A DNA stretch of 44,862 bases from DAOPKN01 sp035391225 (GTDB lineage: Bacteria; Thermotogota; Thermotogae; MWEM01), in NCBI GenBank assembly GCA_035391225.1, contig DAOPKN010000015.1:1-44862 (forward strand), read 5' to 3'. Positions 39,068 through 44,862 of the stretch are shown here, one piece after another. Positions within the stretch are counted from its first letter, which is position 1, and every line of letters begins with the position of its first letter. Below the pieces are notes generated by a model, which was not told where the DNA came from, ran no database searches, and was given only the letters and a program-made list of their open reading frames with translations. A program made the translations under genes and the position numbers.

Positions 39068-40038
39068 GGCAACGAATCCTTCATCTGCTGGCAGATCTCC
39101 AACACCCGTACGCCATCCTCCACCGAGCACAGTGGCTTTTCCTTTCCCTGGGCACACCCTACGAGGTTTCGAACGGCATTTTCCAGGGCGGACCCGAGGC
39201 CTGTCTCCTCTTTTTGCCCGGGGAAGATGTCGGTGCTTTCGGGGAAAAGGGGATGGGATTTCACCAGGAAATTCTGAATGGAAAAACCTGAGTCCTCGAA
39301 ACGGACCCGTCCTTTCTCAAAGAAAAGGTCAAGCTCGAACACCCAGTAATGGCGGTGCTCCAACCCCTGGAGGAAAACCACTGCGTTTCCCGGGAAAAAA
39401 AGCATACCGGAAACCGAAGGGTCTGACGCGGAGAAACCCAACTTCCTTTCCACGCCCAGCGTACCGCAAACCTCACCCAGCAAGAAACGGCACAGGTCCA
39501 CCAAGTGGGAGCCGTTGTGGAACAGCCCCTTGCAGTACGTACCAACCCCACCCTGGAATTTCCCCAACTCGTTGCGCCAGATTCGTGCTCGCAATTGCTG
39601 GCAACTACTATCAAACCTCCGCGAGTAATTCAGCAAAACCGGTACGGGGTTTCGGGAAAGAAGCGAACGGATTTGCCGCGCCTGTTCCAACGAGGAAGCC
39701 ACGGGTTTTTCGAGAAGGATGGCTTTCGGGGAGTAACGAAGGGTTTCTTGCAGAACCTGGGCATGGAGATGGTCGGGGACAGCCACCGACACCAGGTCCA
39801 CTGGCCCGGAGGAAAACGCTTCTTCCAACGTGGAAAAAGGACGAGCGTTCCACAACTCTGCTGCCTTTTTTCTTGCCTGTGCATCGGGGTCTACGAACCC
39901 CAAGAGTGTGGTATCGGGGTTTCTCAAGAAAGCGTGGGCGTGGGAGAAGATTTCTGTGGAAGTGGGGCCATCGTAGAATGCCCCCATTTTTCCCGCACCC
40001 ACTACAACTGCAACAAGTTTACTTTCCCGGTTCTTCAT
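39064..40038 (-). CDS. Gfo/Idh/MocA-family oxidoreductase
   Basis: A 324-residue NAD(P)-dependent sugar oxidoreductase. It has a Rossmann loop VVGAGKMGA at 12-20, the family EKP motif at 110-112, and a C-terminal alpha/beta domain. ATG 40038 lies inside the previous gene (20-base overlap) with a weak ribosome site, so it is probably translationally coupled. Such enzymes oxidise or reduce sugar nucleotides ahead of PLP aminotransferases, which fits the DegT gene two places downstream. Confidence 0.88.
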   Translation of the reverse strand: MKNRESKLVAVVVGAGKMGAFYDGPTSTEIFSHAHAFLRNPDTTLLGFVDPDAQARKKAAELWNARPFSTLEEAFSSGPVDLVSVAVPDHLHAQVLQETLRYSPKAILLEKPVASSLEQARQIRSLLSRNPVPVLLNYSRRFDSSCQQLRARIWRNELGKFQGGVGTYCKGLFHNGSHLVDLCRFLLGEVCGTLGVERKLGFSASDPSVSGMLFFPGNAVVFLQGLEHRHYWVFELDLFFEKGRVRFEDSGFSIQNFLVKSHPLFPESTDIFPGQKEETGLGSALENAVRNLVGCAQGKEKPLCSVEDGVRVLEICQQMKDSLP

Positions 40039-40813
40039 GCCGCATTCGTTCTTCCAAGAAATCGGCAGCGTACTTGCGTTCGCCGCTGCGGGATCGCTCG
40101 ATCCATTCCGGGTGTTGCCGCAACAAACGCACGACATCGCCCGCAGAAAAATGGGGATTGCGGGGGTGGAGTTCTTGGGCGATATCTCGAAGCAACCGGT
40201 AATCTTCCCCGGTATCCAGGGTCACTTCGATATCCGGATGATACATGTCGTCGTGTGCTTCGCGGTGCGCAACGCGAAAAAGTTCTGGATGGGTGTAGAT
40301 GTACAGCGAAACATGTTCGTGGTCCGCGGGGTTTTGGGTAAGCTCGTTCACCTTTTCCAACACTGCGGTGGGGAAAACCTGCACTTCGAACCCCACCGGG
40401 TAGGGCCGGTTGCCCATGTTGGAAACGTAATCGTAATCACCGGAGTAGAACATCTCGATCATCTCGTCCACGTGGGCAGGGTCCACGAAAGGGCAATCGC
40501 CCGTGATTTCAACGATGAGTTGCCCCCTGTTGGTTCGGGCAGCGTCGAGAACACGCCGTAAAACATCCTCCTCGCTCCCCCGAAAGCAGGCTACCTTCTT
40601 CTGCATGCATGTCCGCTCAATGGCATCGTCGTCGGGATGTACCGTGGTGGCTACGACCACCTCGTCCACGTACCGGCTACGCCGCAACCTCTCCACCAGG
40701 AAAAGCAACACGGGCTCTCCTGCAAGCTCAAGCAGAACCTTTCCCGGTAAACGGGAAGAGCGCATGCGTGCTTCCACCGTGGCCACGATTGTTTCGCTTC
40801 GTCCGGGAAACAT
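40019..40813 (-). CDS. SpsF/NeuA-like cytidylyltransferase, paralogue 2
   Basis: A 264-residue SpsF-type nucleotidyltransferase, paralogous to 34632-35450. The signature is EARMRSSRLPGKVL: Arg replaces the small residue after RM seen in paralogue 1. ITGDCPFVDP supplies the metal-binding aspartates. Start ATG 40813 is chosen because GGGGTG lies eight bases upstream; a GTG at 40819, in a GTGA overlap with the Maf stop, is also possible. It should activate a sugar with CTP for the Maf transferase just upstream. Confidence 0.87.
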   Translation of the reverse strand: MFPGRSETIVATVEARMRSSRLPGKVLLELAGEPVLLFLVERLRRSRYVDEVVVATTVHPDDDAIERTCMQKKVACFRGSEEDVLRRVLDAARTNRGQLIVEITGDCPFVDPAHVDEMIEMFYSGDYDYVSNMGNRPYPVGFEVQVFPTAVLEKVNELTQNPADHEHVSLYIYTHPELFRVAHREAHDDMYHPDIEVTLDTGEDYRLLRDIAQELHPRNPHFSAGDVVRLLRQHPEWIERSRSGERKYAADFLEERMRHEEPGK

Positions 40814-40815
40814 GT

Positions 40816-42693
40816 TCACTTCACCCCTTTTTGCAGAACACGGGAAACGGTTTCGTGGAAAAAGCGTGCATATTCCAACACTTTCCCGGTGTAGCCAATC
40901 AACGTGTTGCTCAACGACTTGGCTTTTTCCCCAACATCGTTGCCCTTGTACTGGTGCGACGTCTTCACGGCAAACAGCTGGCTGCGCAACTCGGGCATGA
41001 GCACTTGTGCATAGACCGGAATGGCCATGAGTTTGCCCTCGAATTTCTCTACCTCTTGCAACTGGCGATAGACGTTGGGCAACGCCACATCCTCCTGCCC
41101 CAACACTTGCTGCAACGCCTGGCGGCGTTGCTCGTTGATTTCCAGGATGCTGGCCAATCCATCCAGTACTTTATCCAGTTCTTTTTCCACTTTTTCCGCA
41201 CTCTCAATGGTCGAGGCCTGTTCAAACGCCTTGTGAATCAGCGTTCCAAAGTCCACTTCCTGGGTAATCGCATCCAGCACGTCTTCCAATGGAAGGTCCT
41301 GGCTTCCTTCCAGGTGCAAGCCTCCCTCGGTGGCGTTCAGGAATTGTGTTCCCTGCTTCGCGTACGCCTTCATGGCCTGCTCGAAATCGTGGCGCAATCC
41401 CAGGAAGGCCTTGGAAGTAAAAACCCGGTTACCAAAGATATCCTTTTCTGGGAGCAACCCCGCTGCGCCCTGTGAAACCACCGGGTTTGACCACGAACCC
41501 TTTGCGTACAGGTTGTTGTCGGTGTAGCAAAGGTCCTGGCCCATCAAAATCACCTTGCTGCACCCCGCGCGGCACAACAGGTCAAATGTCACGTTGGCGA
41601 TAGTACCTCCCCCACCGACCAGGGCATGTTTCACCCCGGAGCGGGTATACACGAACCGGGAGATAGGGTCGCCTGCCATCACCATACGAAACTTGGGCGC
41701 GTCGTATTTTTTCACCACCATGAAATCCAGGGTGTTCGAAAAGACCAGCGGAACCCCTTGGAAATCGTCGATGCCATCGAAAACCACGTTCTCATCCGGG
41801 TACGGGCTAAATGCGGCGCGAACATGGGGCAAGATCCCGTTGGAATGCAAGATCTTCACCGCACTCCCCACTGCCACCACGAAGCATTTCTTTTTCGCCT
41901 CTTCGAGCAGGTGCATGTTCTTGTTCAGCGAGGGACCCGCCGACACCATGATGGCGGGTTTTCCACGAAGCATGGACAACAATTCCTCGATATCCAGACT
42001 GGGAACGGGAAGGTTGTTGAGCACGTTCTGGGTCTTCAAGAACATGTTATGCTCCACGACCACCATGTTGCTGGCGGTTTGGCGTACCTGCAGAACCAGC
42101 AACTCCATCATCTTCTCGTAGTACCCCGGGAAAAGCGTGCGGTAGGAAACGTAGAAAACCGCGCCATATTTTTTCCGGATATTCTCCTGGATATTTTGCG
42201 CCAGGCTTTGCGCGGTATCTTCCGGTTGCTTGTTGTACATGAAGGTTACCGTTCCCGCCTTGGCAATGCGTTGCACCACCGGGTTCCTACGCAAGGCTGC
42301 CTTGAGAACCTGAACGGAAGGTTCCACCACAACCACCCTCTCGAGGTTCGGGAAATGCTGCTGGGCATACTCGATCGCCTGGCCGTTTCCGATGCCAAAA
42401 AGGATGAGAAACTCAATTTCCGGGTCCACGTTGGCAAACATGTTCTTCAGCTCGTTCTCCCGATCAAAGTGGCTCAACAGGAAAACCCTGGCACCTTCCT
42501 TTTCCAGCACCAGGTTCTCGGGGTCATCGGCGTTCTTCACAGACAGCGGGAAAAGCGGAACCTGGGTAGACAACGTTTTGATGAGCCCCTGGATCTGTGC
42601 CATGTCTTGAACGCTCTTGGAACGTGCTTGGGCGGTGGGGTCTGGCATCGTGGTGGAAAAGAAGGGATTGTTTTGCTTCTTTCGTTTTGGCAT
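40816..42693 (-). CDS. Maf/DUF115 flagellin glycosyltransferase (motility accessory factor)
   Basis: A 625-residue cytoplasmic protein of the motility accessory factor group (DUF115, MptE-like), the transferases thought to attach nonulosonic-acid sugars to flagellin before export. The core shows MVSAGPSLNKN at about 246-256, then VAVGSAVKIL, and LMGQDLCYTDNNLYA further on. The C-terminal 200 residues are helical. The start is ATG 42693, with GGGA seven bases upstream; an upstream TTG (42711) has no ribosome site. It lies 14 bases after the small protein gene. The closeness to flagellin and CMP-sugar synthetase-like genes supports the role. Confidence 0.88.
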   Translation of the reverse strand: MPKRKKQNNPFFSTTMPDPTAQARSKSVQDMAQIQGLIKTLSTQVPLFPLSVKNADDPENLVLEKEGARVFLLSHFDRENELKNMFANVDPEIEFLILFGIGNGQAIEYAQQHFPNLERVVVVEPSVQVLKAALRRNPVVQRIAKAGTVTFMYNKQPEDTAQSLAQNIQENIRKKYGAVFYVSYRTLFPGYYEKMMELLVLQVRQTASNMVVVEHNMFLKTQNVLNNLPVPSLDIEELLSMLRGKPAIMVSAGPSLNKNMHLLEEAKKKCFVVAVGSAVKILHSNGILPHVRAAFSPYPDENVVFDGIDDFQGVPLVFSNTLDFMVVKKYDAPKFRMVMAGDPISRFVYTRSGVKHALVGGGGTIANVTFDLLCRAGCSKVILMGQDLCYTDNNLYAKGSWSNPVVSQGAAGLLPEKDIFGNRVFTSKAFLGLRHDFEQAMKAYAKQGTQFLNATEGGLHLEGSQDLPLEDVLDAITQEVDFGTLIHKAFEQASTIESAEKVEKELDKVLDGLASILEINEQRRQALQQVLGQEDVALPNVYRQLQEVEKFEGKLMAIPVYAQVLMPELRSQLFAVKTSHQYKGNDVGEKAKSLSNTLIGYTGKVLEYARFFHETVSRVLQKGVK

Positions 42694-42707
42694 GGAAATT
42701 CCCACTT

Positions 42708-42962
42708 TCAATTCAAGTTTTTTTTGAGCTCCGCTTGCAACGGAACGCGCACCAAGTCGCAGGCAAGAAGGAAATCCTGGTTTTGCAGGGCTTCGTTCAC
42801 GCGAAGGAGGACGTCGTTTACCCGCTTCACCTTTGCCTCTCCCCAGGAAGGAACAAGCTGGTTCACCTGCTCAATGAACTGGTTCAGGGTTTCCATCGCT
42901 TCTTGGAGCTCGTACGAGAACACCTGCTTCTCGAACTGCTTCATGTGCTCCCACAGGTTCAT
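42708..42962 (-). CDS. Small helical protein of unknown function in the flagellin glycosylation operon
   Basis: An 84-residue protein with no recognised family. It is almost entirely predicted helical and amphipathic (MNLWEHMKQFEKQVFSYELQ at the start), with no cysteines except one near residue 68 and no signal peptide. ATG 42962 overlaps the methyltransferase stop (ATGA) with GGGGGA six bases upstream, so translation is well supported. Lying directly before maf, it could be a partner or chaperone for Maf or for flagellin. That role is inference. Confidence 0.7.
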   Translation of the reverse strand: MNLWEHMKQFEKQVFSYELQEAMETLNQFIEQVNQLVPSWGEAKVKRVNDVLLRVNEALQNQDFLLACDLVRVPLQAELKKNLN

Positions 42963-44095
42963 GACGTTTCCCCCTCATGTAGGTAAATGAGCTCACTTTC
43001 CAACAGAAGTTGGACGAAGGCGCGGAAATCTTCCCAGGACATGGGAAGGAAGCGGCGGTGCACTTGCTCAAGTGTTTTCTTTCCATCGATGGTCTGGAAC
43101 ACCTGGAAGTACTTCTCCGGCAGGCTCAGATCCTCGAATTCCACCCCTTCCTGCAATGCCAACCGACCATGCACAAGCCCCAGCAGAATGCGGTCGTCCT
43201 TCCGGGCCGCCCCCGCGAAAGGGGTTTGGAACGGGATCCAACTTGCACATTCCGGGCTTCCCAGCTCCCACTTGGGTAGGGAGAGAGGTTGCTTGGAAAA
43301 GACCATGGCATGCCGAAGGAAGCGTGCATGGAGCTGTTCCGAAAGAAAACCCCTTTGAAGCGGGGAAAGGCCCGAGAGAAGCGCATCGTACTTGTCATCC
43401 GGAAGGTAACTGGAAGGATCATAGTTCTTGGGATGGATTCCCGAAAGCAGCGAAAACCCCGCCTCCTGGAAAAGTTGGTTCACCCCGCGAAAGGTGTCAA
43501 TTCCGGCTGGAACGGGCGAAACCAGGAGTTTCTCCACCAACACGGAAGCTTCTTCCAGCGAGAGATGCCCTTCCTTCCACGATTCCGATTCGTCGGGGAA
43601 AAGAAGATTCTTCTCGGGCTCCGAACCCGTGTAGGAAAAAACCTGGAAAATGCCCCTTTCGCCCAAAATGGAGCGGAGCTCGTGCAGTTGGGGGAGGAGT
43701 TCCCCCCAATGCTGGAGGGGACGGGTGGAAAGCACCATGTCCAGCTCTCCCAAGTTCCCCCAATCACCCGGTTCCAGCCAGTGGATGTTGGACACACCGA
43801 TTTGCCGGGCATAGTCCTTGGCCATTTCCAGGGATTCGGGGAAAAAATCGGTGGCGAAAATCGTTGCCCCGGGAGAATGGACCGCCATTTCCAGCAACGG
43901 CTCACCGGTTCCGCACCCCAGGTGCAAAACCCGCAACTCCGGAAGCGGAACCCAGGAACGAAAACAAAGGTGCTCGAAGTAGTCCAGGCAAGAAAACAAG
44001 GAAGGGAATAACCTGCCTTTCCCTTCCACAACCAAGTCGTATCCTTCGGGCACCTGCCCTTTCCACCAGTTTGGGTAGGAAACAACATCAACCAT
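42959..44095 (-). CDS. SAM-dependent methyltransferase with C-terminal winged-helix-like domain
   Basis: A 378-residue class I methyltransferase. Motif I is VLHLGCGTGEP at 56-66, preceded by a short N-terminal cap. The last 70 residues (FQTIDGKKTLEQV) resemble the small PqqD-like or regulatory winged-helix domain found at the end of some methyltransferases. ATG 44095 has GGGGTG five bases upstream; the upstream start-like codon at 44125 lacks a site. First gene after flagellin, behind a sigma-28-like promoter. It may methylate the flagellin itself (as FliB does) or its glycan; FliB similarity was not evident by eye. Confidence 0.8.
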   Translation of the reverse strand: MVDVVSYPNWWKGQVPEGYDLVVEGKGRLFPSLFSCLDYFEHLCFRSWVPLPELRVLHLGCGTGEPLLEMAVHSPGATIFATDFFPESLEMAKDYARQIGVSNIHWLEPGDWGNLGELDMVLSTRPLQHWGELLPQLHELRSILGERGIFQVFSYTGSEPEKNLLFPDESESWKEGHLSLEEASVLVEKLLVSPVPAGIDTFRGVNQLFQEAGFSLLSGIHPKNYDPSSYLPDDKYDALLSGLSPLQRGFLSEQLHARFLRHAMVFSKQPLSLPKWELGSPECASWIPFQTPFAGAARKDDRILLGLVHGRLALQEGVEFEDLSLPEKYFQVFQTIDGKKTLEQVHRRFLPMSWEDFRAFVQLLLESELIYLHEGETS

Positions 44096-44130
44096 GCAAT
44101 CACCCCGAAAAAGGAATGGAATCAAGGGAT

Positions 44131-44156
44131 TTATCGGAAAAACGGGGAAACTCTTA
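44131..44156 (-). promoter_or_regulatory. Candidate sigma-28 (FliA/SigD) promoter of the glycosylation operon
   Basis: On the minus strand TAAG (44156-44153), 14 bases, then TCCGATAA (44138-44131). The flagellar sigma consensus is TAAA, about 15 bases, GCCGATAA, so there is one mismatch in each element. It sits after the flagellin terminator and about 36 bases before the methyltransferase start. Confidence 0.55.
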
Positions 44157-44163
44157 AATGAAA

Positions 44164-44185
44164 GAGCCCCGCATTCGCGGGGCTC
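44164..44185 (-). terminator. Rho-independent-type terminator of the flagellin gene
   Basis: A 9-bp perfect stem (GAGCCCCGC with GCGGGGCTC) and a 4-base loop, 23 bases after the flagellin stop. On the minus strand it is followed by TTTCATTT, a weak T-tract, so some read-through into the next operon is possible. Confidence 0.75.
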
Positions 44186-44208
44186 GCATTGCTCGTAGAA
44201 GAAAATGG

Positions 44209-44862
44209 TTATCGCAGAAGTTGCAGCACGTTCTGTGGCAGTTGGTTTGCTTGGGCCAGCATGGAATTAGCACTTTGCATCAGGATTTGCAGCTTGGTGA
44301 ATTCCATGATTTCCGCAGCCATGTCCGCGTCGCGAATCCGGCTTTCCGCAGCAGTCAGGTTTTCCATGGTCACACCCAGGTTGTTGATGGTGTGGTCCAG
44401 CCTGTTCTGCAACGCACCGAGCTTGGAACGTTCCCCGGAAACCTGCGAAATCGCATTGTCGATTTTGCCGATGGCATCGTTGGCAAGCGGGTTACTGGTG
44501 ACTTGCACGTTGTCAATGCCCAGGGCAGCAGACCCCATGTTGCCGATTCCAGTTCCAATATCCTGCTTCTGGTTGGCTCCAATGTGAAGCACCATGGTGC
44601 GGTCCGCAAGGTGAACAAAGGTCTCTCCAGCATTTGCAGTTCCACCGGTGAATGACCAGTCGTTGTCCGTTTCGTCCCATTCCACGACAACACCGGTGTT
44701 GGATGCAAACTTCACGTCCACGTTCTGGTGCACCACACCGCTCAACAGGTTGGTCGACACTTTGACGTCTTCGGCAATCACCGAACCGGAGTGCACTTCC
44801 GTGACATCAACGGTGTAAATGTTGTCCTGGGAAGTTTGAATCGTGGAAAGGCTCAGTGCAGC
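44209..44862 (-). CDS. Flagellin, C-terminal part (N-terminus off window)
   Basis: The open frame enters from the right edge and ends at TAA 44209; 217 codons are visible. The last 85 residues are the conserved flagellin D1/D0 C-terminus: LGALQNRLDHTINNL, ESRIRDADMAAEIMEFTK, and the terminal NQLPQNVLQLLR that packs inside the filament. The upstream part is a Ser/Thr-rich variable domain (surface-exposed D2/D3), where glycans would be attached. It is followed by a terminator and then by the glycosylation operon on the same strand. Confidence 0.95.
   Translation of the reverse strand, partial: AALSLSTIQTSQDNIYTVDVTEVHSGSVIAEDVKVSTNLLSGVVHQNVDVKFASNTGVVVEWDETDNDWSFTGGTANAGETFVHLADRTMVLHIGANQKQDIGTGIGNMGSAALGIDNVQVTSNPLANDAIGKIDNAISQVSGERSKLGALQNRLDHTINNLGVTMENLTAAESRIRDADMAAEIMEFTKLQILMQSANSMLAQANQLPQNVLQLLR

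Overview
The window comes from a motile, flagellated bacterium of moderately high GC content (judged by eye, not computed). Strong AGGAGG-type ribosome binding sites, frequent TTG and GTG starts, a lipoprotein signal, and clpC directly followed by radA suggest a Firmicutes-like or Thermotogota-like lineage. No rRNA, tRNA, plasmid or phage marker fixes the taxon, and the species is not assigned. Gene density is very high: 32 protein genes, no gene-free stretch over 300 bases, and no tRNA, rRNA, CRISPR array, insertion sequence or riboswitch that I could recognise.

Layout. (1) 1-892, minus: 5'-complete fragment of a MerR-type regulator fused to a zinc ribbon and a SAM methyltransferase. (2) 6367-1087, minus: an unusual type I glutamine synthetase followed by two chemoreceptor genes, ending at a strong terminator. 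(3) 6515-13854, plus: heterodimeric ABC exporter, IMP dehydrogenase, PHP phosphoesterase, MurD. (4) 20728-13787, minus: clpC, radA, an OsmC protein, endonuclease IV and rqcH, a protein- and DNA-quality-control operon that overlaps murD tail to tail. (5) 20810-22775: a DUF4097-type lipoprotein and a toroid-like orphan protein diverging from a regulatory region with a consensus promoter, a 7-bp inverted repeat and a 12-bp palindrome. (6) 22877-30764, plus: a CheB-CheR-PAS fusion overlapping a six-PAS hybrid histidine kinase. (7) 30863-32332, plus: an S41-family peptidase-like protein bracketed by two copies of a short intergenic repeat. (8) 44862-32399, minus: the 3' end of a flagellin gene, then a tightly packed 12-gene operon for flagellin glycosylation: methyltransferase, small protein, Maf glycosyltransferase, two SpsF-type cytidylyltransferases, oxidoreductases, aminotransferases, acetyltransferases and a GT-B-like protein.

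How the parts fit. Several blocks concern motility and its control: two chemoreceptors, a CheB-CheR-kinase sensory module, flagellin and its sugar-coating operon. The flagellin-modification operon is preceded by a sigma-28-like promoter, which would tie glycan synthesis to flagellin expression. The most likely novel biology is the unassigned activated sugar made by that operon: it has two CMP-sugar-synthetase-like enzymes and two different PLP aminotransferases but no visible NeuB-type synthase.

Promoters upstream of seven transcription units share an extended -10 (TGnTATAAT-like) element, mostly without a good -35, which looks like a property of this genome.
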